Assembly (NCBI GenBank): GCA_002600635.1
Contig: CP021371.1
Location: 499,001 to 563,000 of the forward strand
DNA from: Rhizobium sp. ACO-34A
GTDB lineage: Bacteria > Pseudomonadota > Alphaproteobacteria > Rhizobiales > Rhizobiaceae
Direction of reading: 5' to 3'
Length of the DNA stretch: 64,000 nt
Shown here: piece after piece, positions 1-7,534 of the stretch
Layout: each line of letters opens with the position of its first letter
How positions within the stretch are numbered: position 1 is the stretch's first letter
The notes under the pieces: generated by a model
Seen by the model: only the letters and a program-made list of their open reading frames with translations
What the model was told of the DNA's origin: nothing
The model's database searches: none
Translations under genes and position numbers: made by a program

Positions 1-911
1 TGGTGCTGGCGGCCGTATTGCTGCTTGCGCCGCAATGCCTGCAGAACCCGCTGAACGATCTCGATCCGCTTCTGGTGACGATGTGGCTCAACGAGGTGAC
101 CGAGGCTCAGTCGGCGCTCGCGCAGCTGCGGCGCGAACCGGGAAGTTTCGGCGGATATTATCTCGTCGGCTTCTTTGCCGTCATCGTCTGCGCCTCCCGC
201 ATCGTTCTCAGGGACCGTATCGAGGCGCATGCCGTTCTCCTGCCGCTCATCCTTGCGAGCTGGGCCATCGCACTCGTCCAGGTGCGTGGTGCAGCCTTTG
301 CCAATCTTCTGTCGATCCTGCCGCTTTCCGTGCTGATTGCCGAATTGCGGCGCAACGCCAATCGCAATCCCGAGCATATGGGGGCAGGGCTCACCTTTGC
401 CGTCGCCACGCTGTTTGCCGTGCCGAGCGTATGGATGCTGGGCGGCACCTTCTTTACCGAGGGTTCCGACGGGGTAATCAATCGTTTGCGCGGACAGATT
501 GCAAAGACGGCCACCCCCGGCGAAGATTGCACCAGCGCCCGTGCCCTGATGCAGCTTGGCGGACTGGAGCCGACAACGGTCGTTGCCGGCTCGGAAGCCG
601 GCGTGAAGATCCTGCGCTATACGTCGCATCGTGTGCTGACGGCGCCTTATCATCGCGATCAGGGCGGCATGCTGGCGGAACTGCGCATCGGCATGGCGAC
701 GCCGGAAGCGGCACTTCCTCTGCTGCGCAGCTCGGGAGCAACCGTCATTGCCTATTGCAGGACGGATCCGCAGGCGAGGATGGTCTCGGAAATGGAGCCC
801 GGCGGACTATATGCCGCCCTGGCCAAGGGTGAGGTTCCTGCCTATCTGCAGGCGCTGCCGAAAGACCCGGCATCCGGCTTCGTTCTCTACCGGATAGCCC
901 CCGGCCTGTAA
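1..911 (+). CDS. Polytopic membrane protein, C-terminal part (5' end outside window)
   Basis: The frame is open to the left edge, so the true start lies outside; about 302 residues are visible. Hydrophobic segments lie at roughly residues 50-67, 76-95, 96-112 and 128-147. They are followed by a soluble tail of about 150 residues that holds two cysteines. This layout, membrane helices then an extracytoplasmic C-terminal domain, resembles the ends of large GT-C-type glycosyltransferase or oligosaccharide membrane proteins, but no diagnostic motif is visible, so no function is assigned. The gene ends 19 bp before an inverted-repeat element that separates it from the next gene. Confidence 0.6.
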   Translation, partial: VLAAVLLLAPQCLQNPLNDLDPLLVTMWLNEVTEAQSALAQLRREPGSFGGYYLVGFFAVIVCASRIVLRDRIEAHAVLLPLILASWAIALVQVRGAAFANLLSILPLSVLIAELRRNANRNPEHMGAGLTFAVATLFAVPSVWMLGGTFFTEGSDGVINRLRGQIAKTATPGEDCTSARALMQLGGLEPTTVVAGSEAGVKILRYTSHRVLTAPYHRDQGGMLAELRIGMATPEAALPLLRSSGATVIAYCRTDPQARMVSEMEPGGLYAALAKGEVPAYLQALPKDPASGFVLYRIAPGL

Positions 912-930
912 GCGAATATGGATTTCGGCT

Positions 931-1200
931 TTAGGGTCAAAACTCAATCAGGATAGGCGTTCTGTTGGTCAGGATGGGATTGAATGGAAGCGAACAAGCG
1001 CAAGGTAAGGCCGGGTGGCCTTGCCGAGCATTGTTTGCGATCAGGCGGCCCATCCTGACCAACCCTTCGGGCGCGTCGCATCTTGGGCCTGCGTGCGTCG
1101 TAAAGGTTTGAAAATGATCGGCATTTCCTGCACCTTTCCTCCTACTCAGGCCCAAGATGCGACGCGCAGAACGCCTATCCTGATTGAGTTTTGACCCTAA
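931..1200. mobile_element. MITE-like element with nested inverted repeats
   Basis: A perfect 34-bp inverted repeat bounds the element (931-964 and 1167-1200). Its tips read TTAGGGTC and GACCCTAA, consistent with TA target duplication as in IS630 or some IS5-group elements. Two further perfect inverted repeats lie inside: 14 bp at 965-978/1049-1062 and 21 bp at 1071-1091/1147-1167. The inner 14-bp arm (TCAGGATGGG) closely resembles part of the outer arm (TCAGGATAGG), which suggests one end inserted or duplicated inside another copy. No transposase fragment is recognisable, so it looks non-autonomous. Its right tip supplies the stop codon of the small gene on the minus strand. Confidence 0.8.
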
Positions 1201-1427
1201 TGCGCGGGCCGCCTGCGACAGGCGAACAGCACGAGCAGCAGATCGACGAGACCGATGTTGAACCCGATGACCGCGGTAGCGAGCGGCAGCAGCGACGCCG
1301 GCTCGGGCGGAAGCACGAGGGCCAGCACGAAGACGAAAGGAATGAGAAGCGCAACCAGCGCAATTGCAAAAGCCGAGCGCGTCATTCCCGCGGCGATCCC
1401 AATCGCCATGGTTGAGAAGAATATCAC
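1197..1427 (-). CDS. Small hydrophobic membrane protein, unknown function
   Basis: 76 residues with two or three hydrophobic segments (about residues 2-12, 17-41 and 47-68) and a basic tail (CRRRPAH). The GTG start at 1427 follows AGGG at suitable spacing; an internal ATG six codons later is an alternative. The TAG stop is formed by the terminal bases of the inverted-repeat element at 931-1200, so the native C-terminus was probably altered when the element arrived. No family is recognised; it may be an inner-membrane accessory protein. Confidence 0.5.
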   Translation of the reverse strand: MIFFSTMAIGIAAGMTRSAFAIALVALLIPFVFVLALVLPPEPASLLPLATAVIGFNIGLVDLLLVLFACRRRPAH

Positions 1428-1625
1428 AGTTATCCCTACCCTTGGTCATGACGATTCCCTACCACGACCGGCCGGGAATCATCCTGATCCACATCAAGGA
1501 GGAATAGCGGAAACTCACCCGAAAATGCCAGTTTTTTTGATGCTCTGGCAAGGTTCTCGCGTTTTCCTGCCTGACAAGAGCAAAGAGCCGGTTTTGCGGG
1601 TGCGATCCGGCCGGATGGGGCAGAT

Positions 1626-1654
1626 CGGGGCAGGCGACCGTTCTGCCTGCCCCG
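1626..1654 (-). terminator. Hairpin downstream of the spike-base gene
   Basis: Ten-bp GC-rich stem (1626-1635/1645-1654) with a 9-nt loop, 21 bp past the stop codon of the minus-strand gene. There is no clear U-run, so it could be a weak terminator or an RNA-stabilising hairpin. Confidence 0.45.
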
Positions 1655-1675
1655 GATTTCAGCGGGAGGGAGCGG

Positions 1676-1939
1676 TCAAACCAGGCCGACGATGCCGTTC
1701 GCCGTCGTGCCGGTGTCGAGCACCCGGCTTACCCGCAACGGCAGGATCGAACCGCCGGGGACGTTCGTAAGCACGATGCTCGCACCGGATGCCATGACGA
1801 CGGCGATATTTCCGCCCGAACCGAGATAGAGGCCGCGGGTGGTCTCGAGAAGGTTCCCGTCGTCGTCGGGAAGGATTGCGAAGCCGGTCGAGGCCGGACC
1901 GGAGAGCGAGGGGTGAACCTCAGAGAAACGATCGGTCAT
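1676..1939 (-). CDS. Spike base protein, RCAP_rcc01079-like (gene transfer agent type)
   Basis: 87 residues, starting at ATG 1939 behind AAGGAAA; a much longer open frame upstream is the shadow of xseA. The sequence has the pattern I associate with the small head-spike base family of Rhodobacter gene transfer agents: a short N-terminal arm, RGLYLGSGGNIAVV, a central VLTNVPGG turn, then LPLRVSRVLDTGTTA near the C-terminus. That family anchors capsid spikes on GTA heads. Here it stands alone beside xseA with no capsid, portal or tail gene in the window, so it may be an orphan of a GTA cluster or used elsewhere. The assignment is from memory of the family pattern. Confidence 0.65.
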   Translation of the reverse strand: MTDRFSEVHPSLSGPASTGFAILPDDDGNLLETTRGLYLGSGGNIAVVMASGASIVLTNVPGGSILPLRVSRVLDTGTTANGIVGLV

Positions 1940-2155
1940 GTCGGGTTTCCTTTCGGGGTTGGTTGACGCCCCATTGTCCGGCGAAATGGCCGGGCGGGGA
2001 TGGCCGGGCGTAATCTTCGCGGGAAAATGTCCGGTCCGTCCCGCCATGCCGGAGACCAAGATCATGAAAACAGGAGAGGTTTTCTGAGTGCGGCAAGCCG
2101 GGGATTGGAAAACCCCGTTGCTGAACTTCCCCGAAATTTGCGCTAGGGAAGAAGC

Positions 2156-3775
2156 ATGAACAGTTTCTTCAACGACGATTCGCGCAGCAATCTCGCCGAG
2201 TTCACGGTCTCGGAACTGTCGGGCTCGATCAAGCGCACGATCGAAACCGCTTTCGACCATGTGCGGGTGCGTGGCGAAATCTCCGGCTATCGCGGCCCTC
2301 ATTCTTCGGGCCATGCCTATTTCAGCCTGAAGGACGACAAGTCGCGCATCGACGCGGTGATCTGGAAGGGTTCCTTCTCCAAGCTGAAATATCGGCCGGA
2401 AGAGGGCATGGAAGTCATCGCCACCGGGCGCATCACCACCTTCCCCGGCTCGTCCAAATACCAGATCGTCATCGAGCAGATGGAGCCGGCCGGCGCCGGC
2501 GCGCTGATGGCCCTGATTGAGGAGCGCAAGCGCAAGCTCGGCGCCGAGGGTCTGTTCGATGCGGCGCGCAAGAGGCCGCTGCCCTTCATGCCCAGGGTGA
2601 TCGGTGTCGTGACGTCTCCGACCGGCGCGGTCATCCGGGATATCCTTCACCGCATCTCGGACCGCTTTCCGGTGCATGTCGTCGTCTGGCCGGTCAAGGT
2701 GCAGGGCGAGGGCTCCGGCGAGGAGGTGGCCAACGCCATCAACGGCTTCAACGCGCTGCGTCCCGGCGATGATATCCCGCGGCCGGATGTGCTGATCGTC
2801 GCGCGTGGCGGCGGCAGTCTCGAAGACCTCTGGAGCTTCAACGACGAGATCGTGGTGAGAGCCGCGGCAGCAAGCGAAATTCCGCTGATTTCCGCCGTCG
2901 GTCACGAAACCGACTGGACGCTGATCGACTATGCCGCCGACGTTCGCGCGCCGACCCCGACGGGCGCCGCCGAAATGGCGGTGCCGGTCAAGGCGGAGCT
3001 GGTGGCGCAGGTGGCCAATCTCTCGGCCCGACATTCCGGCGCATTTGCAAGGCAGATGGACCAGCGGCGGCAGAATCTGCGGGCGCTTGCCCGCGCGCTT
3101 CCTTCCCTTGACCAGTTGCTGGCCCTGCCGCGTCGTCGCTTCGACGAAGCTGCGACCGCCCTTGGCCGGAGCCTCGAACTCAACACCATGGCCAAGCGCC
3201 GAAGCTTCGAGCGCGTGGCAGGCGCGCTTCGGCCCGACATGCTGGCCCGGCGCATTCAGGAACGGCGGCAGATCGTTGCCGAGCGGTCGGCGCTTGCCGA
3301 ACGCATCATCGAGCGGACGATAGACCGCCTGAGGACGAGGATCGGCCGCGCCGATGCCGCCCTGACGGCGGTTCCGGCACGTCTGAAGGGGCATACGGAT
3401 CGGGGCCGCGACCGGTTGTCGAGCCTCATGCAGAGAGCGGACAGTGCCATGGCCAATGAGCTGAGGGCGCAGCGCGCGGCCCTGACGGGCCATGAGCGCA
3501 TGCTGCAGTCGCTTTCCTACAAGAATGTTCTGATGCGGGGTTACGCGGTCATCCGCGATGGCGATGACCGGCCTGTTTCCCGCGCCGCTGGGCTGGCGGC
3601 AGGGGACGCAATATCGATCGAGTTCGCCGACGGACGTGTCGCCGCAGTGACGGGTGAGCGTGACGGGACACCGCCTGCTTCCGCGCCGACTGCCCCTGTG
3701 CAGCCAAAGACGGCGCCGGCTGCCCGAGCGGCAAGGAAAACCGAACCGCCGAGCGGGCAGGGGAGCCTGTTCTGA
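2156..3775 (+). CDS. xseA: Exodeoxyribonuclease VII large subunit
   Basis: 539 residues. The N-terminal OB-fold domain (about 15-115) carries the [14 protein letters not shown] stretch. The catalytic core follows (about 125-350), with the [26 protein letters not shown] and [13 protein letters not shown] motifs. A long helical region and a Pro/Ala/Lys-rich tail end the protein. With XseB it degrades single-stranded DNA into oligonucleotides and acts in mismatch repair and tolerance of DNA damage. The ATG at 2156 gives a normal N-terminus ([16 protein letters not shown]). The small subunit is not in the window. The stop codon overlaps the start of the next gene by one base (TGATG), which implies co-translation. 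Confidence 0.96.
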   Translation: MNSFFNDDSRSNLAEFTVSELSGSIKRTIETAFDHVRVRGEISGYRGPHSSGHAYFSLKDDKSRIDAVIWKGSFSKLKYRPEEGMEVIATGRITTFPGSSKYQIVIEQMEPAGAGALMALIEERKRKLGAEGLFDAARKRPLPFMPRVIGVVTSPTGAVIRDILHRISDRFPVHVVVWPVKVQGEGSGEEVANAINGFNALRPGDDIPRPDVLIVARGGGSLEDLWSFNDEIVVRAAAASEIPLISAVGHETDWTLIDYAADVRAPTPTGAAEMAVPVKAELVAQVANLSARHSGAFARQMDQRRQNLRALARALPSLDQLLALPRRRFDEAATALGRSLELNTMAKRRSFERVAGALRPDMLARRIQERRQIVAERSALAERIIERTIDRLRTRIGRADAALTAVPARLKGHTDRGRDRLSSLMQRADSAMANELRAQRAALTGHERMLQSLSYKNVLMRGYAVIRDGDDRPVSRAAGLAAGDAISIEFADGRVAAVTGERDGTPPASAPTAPVQPKTAPAARAARKTEPPSGQGSLF

Positions 3776-4374
3776 TGAGCGGGCGGCGCTTTCTCGTGGT
3801 GCTCGCCCATCCGTTGCCGGAGAGCTTTGCCGCCACGATGGCGAGAGAGATCAGGGAAACGCTGGAGGCGAAGGGGCATAGCGTCGACTTGCTCGACCTC
3901 TATGCCGAGGATTTCGACCCGCGGCTTACCGCCGCCGAGCGTGCTGGCTACATGCAGCCGCCCTATGATTTCTCCGGCGTTCAGGCGCTGGTCGACCGGC
4001 TTCGCGCGGCCGATGGCCTCATTCTCGTCTTTCCGCAATGGTGGTTCAACCTGCCGGCCATTCTCAAAGGCTTCATCGACCGCGTCTTCGTGCCGGGCGT
4101 GGCTTTCGATCACGATCCGGACGGCGGCCGGCTGGTGCCGCGGCTCGGCAATATCCGCACATTCTGGGTCGTCACCACGACGGGCTCGCCCTGGTGGGTC
4201 GTGCACTTCTACATGGGCAATCCCATGAAGCGCATCCTGAAGCGCGGCGTGGCCGCCTTCTGCTCCCGCGGCCTCGATTTCCGCATGTTCTCGCTGCATG
4301 ACATGGACCGCGTCACGGAGAAAAGATGCGGGCGGTTCATGGGAAAGGTCAGGCAGGCGCTCGCCCGCCTCTGA
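3775..4374 (+). CDS. NAD(P)H dehydrogenase (quinone)-like flavodoxin-fold protein
   Basis: 199 residues of the flavodoxin_2 family (NQO1/MdaB/KefF type). The N-terminal strand and FMN/FAD loop read VVLAHPLPESFAATMA, followed by a helix and DLLDLYAEDFDP. The substrate-side motif FPQWWFNLPAILKGFIDRVF is near residue 85. Members reduce quinones or act as potassium-efflux ancillary proteins using NAD(P)H. The ATG overlaps the xseA stop, so it is translated from the same message. The physiological substrate cannot be told from sequence. Confidence 0.88.
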   Translation: MSGRRFLVVLAHPLPESFAATMAREIRETLEAKGHSVDLLDLYAEDFDPRLTAAERAGYMQPPYDFSGVQALVDRLRAADGLILVFPQWWFNLPAILKGFIDRVFVPGVAFDHDPDGGRLVPRLGNIRTFWVVTTTGSPWWVVHFYMGNPMKRILKRGVAAFCSRGLDFRMFSLHDMDRVTEKRCGRFMGKVRQALARL

Positions 4375-4409
4375 TCTGCACCCCCTACGCACGCTCCGCG
4401 CCAACGTTT

Positions 4410-4443
4410 CGTCACGCACGACTATTTGTATTGGTGTGTGACG
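4410..4443. other. Inverted repeat in intergenic region
   Basis: Arms of 10 nt (CGTCACGCAC at 4410-4419, GTGTGTGACG at 4434-4443; nine of ten pair) around a 14-nt loop, 36 bp past the flavoprotein stop. It may act as a terminator or as an operator for the downstream secreted-protein gene. Confidence 0.35.
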
Positions 4444-4553
4444 GCTGGTGTTTAATTTCGCCGTTTCATTCACTATTTCTGATGGTGATAGGGTTTAATA
4501 ACGTGGCGCGGGATGTCCGGATCCGCGACCTTTGCGCCAAGGAGAAACATGCC

Positions 4554-4892
4554 ATGAAGAAAACCTCTGCCGCTCTTCTTGCCGGCCTGGCGCTGCTGAC
4601 GTCCGGTGCGCTGCCGGCTTTCGCCGATGATGGTCTGGTGTCCATCCTGTTCGGGAGGAACTACAATGACGGCGTGAGTGCGGTGAAGATCGTGCATCGG
4701 CCCAATCATGTCGGCGAAAGCCTGCCGCAGGCCGTGCAGTATTCGACGCCTGCCCGCGTGCGTCAGGCCCAGGCGATGATCATGAACGATCCCAGCCTTC
4801 TCGCGGCTCTGGAACGGCGTGACATCAGCCCCTACAACGTGGCCTGGGTGCAGACCGCCCTGAACGGCGGCAAGATCATCTATTACTACTAG
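4554..4892 (+). CDS. Small secreted protein, unknown function
   Basis: 112 residues from ATG 4554, which has a strong AAGGAGA upstream; the longer frame from 4326 has no such support. Residues 1-24 form a typical Sec signal peptide (MKKTSAALLAGLALL, cleavage after AFA). The mature part is about 88 residues, has no cysteine, and ends in KIIYYY. It contains a helix-forming middle (VRQAQAMIMNDPSLLAALERR). I do not recognise a family. It is probably periplasmic and transcribed alone. Confidence 0.7.
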   Translation: MKKTSAALLAGLALLTSGALPAFADDGLVSILFGRNYNDGVSAVKIVHRPNHVGESLPQAVQYSTPARVRQAQAMIMNDPSLLAALERRDISPYNVAWVQTALNGGKIIYYY

Positions 4893-4904
4893 AATCTGAC
4901 GCAT

Positions 4905-4922
4905 GGCGGGTTCCTGCCCGCC
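4905..4922. terminator. Hairpin between convergent genes
   Basis: GGCGGG (4905-4910) pairs with CCCGCC (4917-4922) across a 6-nt loop between the secreted-protein gene and the convergent marR-family gene. No strong U-run on either side. Confidence 0.4.
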
Positions 4923-4952
4923 CGTCTCAAAGACCGGCTTGCGGACTGATGG

Positions 4953-5447
4953 TTATTCGAACGATGCCAGATAGGTCCGCAGCAGCCGGTCGAATGTTTC
5001 CCGATCCTCTTCGCTGAGCGCCGAGACCAGCCTGTTCTGGTTGGCGACATGATCGGTCACTGTTTCGTCGACCAGCGCCAGCCCCGTTTCCGTCAGCCCG
5101 ATCAGCACGCTGCGCCGGTCGTCCGGATTGACGACGCGCTCCACGAAGTCTTGCTTCTCAAGCTGGTCGATCCGGTTGGTCATCGTTCCCGACGTGACCA
5201 TCAGCGTATCCAGCAACTCGCCCGGGGAGAGCCGGTAAGGCGCGCCTGAGCGCCTGAGGGTCGCCAGTACGTCGAAGCTCGATGATGTCAGGCCGTGCCG
5301 GCGAAGCACGTCCTCGATTTCCCGGCCGACATGGATCCTCAGCCGCGCCAGCCGGCCGAAAAGGCCCATGGCGCGGGTATCGAGATCAGGCCTTTCCCGC
5401 GCCCATTGGGCGAGAATGGCATCCACCTTGTCGGTCTTTTCGCTCAT
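4953..5447 (-). CDS. MarR-family transcriptional regulator
   Basis: 164 residues with a winged helix at about 50-125. The recognition region reads LSPGELLDTLMVTSGTMTNR and the wing VNPDDRRSVLIGLT. ATG at 5447. It is divergent from a drug/metabolite exporter gene 81 bp away, and the shared promoter holds two TCTTGA-N2-TCAAGA dyads. This is the usual arrangement in which a MarR dimer represses itself and the exporter until a ligand binds. The ligand is unknown. Confidence 0.92.
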   Translation of the reverse strand: MSEKTDKVDAILAQWARERPDLDTRAMGLFGRLARLRIHVGREIEDVLRRHGLTSSSFDVLATLRRSGAPYRLSPGELLDTLMVTSGTMTNRIDQLEKQDFVERVVNPDDRRSVLIGLTETGLALVDETVTDHVANQNRLVSALSEEDRETFDRLLRTYLASFE

Positions 5448-5469
5448 GTCTTCTGGTTAAGGTCGAAAA

Positions 5470-5520
5470 ATCTTGACGTCAAGATAACCTGGGTTATGTT
5501 GATTTATCTTGAAGTCAAGA
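5470..5520. promoter_or_regulatory. Paired MarR operator dyads
   Basis: Two near-identical dyads: ATCTTGACGTCAAGAT, a perfect 16-bp palindrome at 5470-5485, and TCTTGAAGTCAAGA at 5507-5520 with perfect half-sites. Their centres are 36 bp apart. They sit between the divergent regulator and EamA genes; the second begins 22 bp before the exporter start codon. Position and symmetry suggest binding of the neighbouring MarR protein. Confidence 0.8.
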
Positions 5521-5528
5521 ATATCTAC

Positions 5529-6392
5529 ATGAAGACAAATTCGACATCTCTCGGAACCATTCTGCTGACGGCGCTTGCCCCCATGGTCTGGGGAAGCACC
5601 TACATCGTCACCACCACAATGCTGCCTGCCGGCTACCCGCTGACGGCCGCGCTGCTGCGGGCGCTGCCCGCCGGGCTGATCCTGCTCGCCATCGTCAGGC
5701 AATTGCCGCGGGGGATCTGGTGGGTGCGTGTACTGCTTCTGGGCGCGCTCAATTTCACCTTCTTCTGGGCCATGCTGTTCGTGTCGGCTTACCGTCTGCC
5801 GGGCGGTGTCGCCGCAACGGTCGGCGCGGTGCAGCCCCTGATCGTCATCGTGCTTGCCCGTATCGTGTTGAAAAGCGCGATCCGCCCGCTGGCCGTGGTC
5901 GCGGGGATAGCTGGTCTCTGCGGCGTGGCACTCCTGGTGCTGACGCCGAAGGCCGCACTGGACCCCGTCGGTATCATGGCCGGTCTTGCCGGCGCCTGCT
6001 CCATGGCGGCGGGAACGGTGCTGACGCGCCATTGGCGTCCACCGGTATCGAGCCTGACGTTCACGGCCTGGCAGTTGACGGCGGGTGGCGTCCTGCTCGT
6101 GCCGCTGGCGCTGCTGCTCGAGCCGTCATTGCCGCCGCTTACGATCATCAATATTGCAGGTTTCGCCTATCTCGGCCTGATCGGTGGAGCGCTCACCTAT
6201 ATCCTCTGGTTCCGGGGGCTTGCGCGGATCGAACCGTCAGCTGTTGCTTCTCTCGGGTTCCTGAGCCCGCTGGTCGCGACACTTCTGGGTTGGCTGCTGC
6301 TCGGGCAGGCGCTGGGGCTCTTGCAGATTGCCGGCTTTCTGCTCGTGCTTGGCAGTGTGTGGCTTGCCCAGCGGGTTTCCATGCGGGTGTAA
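5529..6392 (+). CDS. EamA/DMT-superfamily exporter
   Basis: 287 residues from ATG 5529 with about ten hydrophobic segments in two EamA repeats (about 8-135 and 145-285). The motif MVWGSTYIVTT in helix 1 is typical of the RhaT/YdcZ-like metabolite exporter group. The upstream in-frame stretch overlaps the operators and the divergent regulator and was excluded. It is probably induced by the ligand of the divergent MarR protein. Substrate unknown; these proteins export amino acids, metabolites or toxic compounds. Confidence 0.88.
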   Translation: MKTNSTSLGTILLTALAPMVWGSTYIVTTTMLPAGYPLTAALLRALPAGLILLAIVRQLPRGIWWVRVLLLGALNFTFFWAMLFVSAYRLPGGVAATVGAVQPLIVIVLARIVLKSAIRPLAVVAGIAGLCGVALLVLTPKAALDPVGIMAGLAGACSMAAGTVLTRHWRPPVSSLTFTAWQLTAGGVLLVPLALLLEPSLPPLTIINIAGFAYLGLIGGALTYILWFRGLARIEPSAVASLGFLSPLVATLLGWLLLGQALGLLQIAGFLLVLGSVWLAQRVSMRV

Positions 6393-6437
6393 CAGGTGGA
6401 TGGCCGCGACCCCTCCAGTCGCCGCGGCCAGTCGCTA

Positions 6438-7373
6438 TCAGCGAATACGCATGCCAGCCGCCTCGTCGTAATGCAGCGGCTTGTCGTATTTGGTCAGCGG
6501 CGCCTCCGGCACGGAGCCGATGGTCACGCCATGCGGCCAGTCCGGCGGGCAAATCGCGATATAGCGGGCATAACCGCCGAGACCGCCGCCCAACTTGGGA
6601 TAGCCGATTGCGACCAGCGCGCCGGTTTCCGGCACCTGATCGAGATTGGCCACGCCTTCCGCCTGCGCGAAGCCGTTGTGCATCAGCCAGTATTCGCCTT
6701 CCAGCGTCGGCGTTGTATCGGTGTCGAGCGGCTCGTGACCGTGAAACAGGATCTTGCGCTCCAGATGCAGGAACTTCAGGGCATCAAGCCCGACGCCGGG
6801 AAAGGGCGTGGTCGTCGACAGCGCCGGATCCGGCCACTTTTTCGACCAGCCGGAGCGGACGAAGACCACCGATCCTTCGGGGATCGTGCCATGTTTCGCT
6901 TCGAAGTCGGTGACGTCGGAAACCTGCAGGTGATAGCCCGGATCGGTCTTCACCTTCTCCTCGATCGAGATCACCACCAGCGGCCGTATCGCATAGGTCG
7001 CCGGCAGCTCGTCGATGGCCGCATATTCCGGCGCCCAGTGGGCCGGGGGATCGAGCTGCGTGCCGAGCTGGTCGGTGGCGAGATTGTAACTCGTCGCCTC
7101 GAAGCCGTGCTTCTCATAGGTATAGGTATCGCCCTTCTTGGCGTAGCCTTCGATATCGACGCCAGCCTTGGCGGGCGCAAAGGCCGATGGCCCGAACCCG
7201 GCCCAGACAGGGATGTTGGGCTTGATGGTATGGGTCAGGTCTACATATTTGGCGCCCCTGAAGACCTCGTTATAGGTCTTCCAGAGGCCGGGCTCCTCCG
7301 CATGTCCGGGAGCAGCAAGGCCGGCGACCGCCAGTGCGGTCGTCAGGATGAGCGTCTTGAAAAGTGATTGCAT
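6438..7373 (-). CDS. Secreted cyclase-family hydrolase (kynurenine formamidase fold)
   Basis: 311 residues from ATG 7373. Residues 1-25 are a signal peptide ending at GHA. The cyclase-family motif normally written HxGTHxDxPxH appears as LGTQLDPPAHW, so the usual second histidine is Gln. The later VRSGW and LFHGHEPLDTDTTP segments are conserved in periplasmic members. Family members use a divalent metal to hydrolyse amides or esters; the substrate here is unknown. It is convergent with the EamA gene, with a hairpin (6401-6408/6423-6430) between them. Confidence 0.82.
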   Translation of the reverse strand: MQSLFKTLILTTALAVAGLAAPGHAEEPGLWKTYNEVFRGAKYVDLTHTIKPNIPVWAGFGPSAFAPAKAGVDIEGYAKKGDTYTYEKHGFEATSYNLATDQLGTQLDPPAHWAPEYAAIDELPATYAIRPLVVISIEEKVKTDPGYHLQVSDVTDFEAKHGTIPEGSVVFVRSGWSKKWPDPALSTTTPFPGVGLDALKFLHLERKILFHGHEPLDTDTTPTLEGEYWLMHNGFAQAEGVANLDQVPETGALVAIGYPKLGGGLGGYARYIAICPPDWPHGVTIGSVPEAPLTKYDKPLHYDEAAGMRIR

Positions 7374-7470
7374 GATCGATGTCCCTCTCCTGAAAATCGG
7401 GACCGGCCACATGTGGCGGCAGGCGAACCCCGATGCCATTCATGCTTCGACGGACACGAAACGAAGTCAA

Positions 7471-7498
7471 GGAAACGAAACGGCGCCCGAAGGCGCCG
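7471..7498 (-). terminator. Rho-independent terminator of the M29 peptidase gene
   Basis: On the minus strand CGGCGCC-TTCG-GGCGCCG (7481-7498) is followed by TTTCGTTT. The stable UUCG tetraloop lies 36 bp past the stop codon. Confidence 0.75.
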
Positions 7499-7534
7499 CA
7501 GGAGTGTAATTTTGCTGCGTTTCAGCTTGGTACT

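Noticed and set aside
1448..1507. A 19-codon frame (MTIPYHDRPGIILIHIKEE) with an ATG start
   Set aside because: No convincing ribosome-binding site, no recognised homologue, and very short; left as unproven.
1986..2010. Direct repeat ATGGCCGGGCG twice with a 14-bp period
   Set aside because: Only 11 bp, low complexity, GC-rich; may be chance.
1940..3493. Long minus-strand frame upstream of the spike-base gene
   Set aside because: Antisense shadow of xseA with Arg/Gly/His-rich composition; only its last 87 codons are real.
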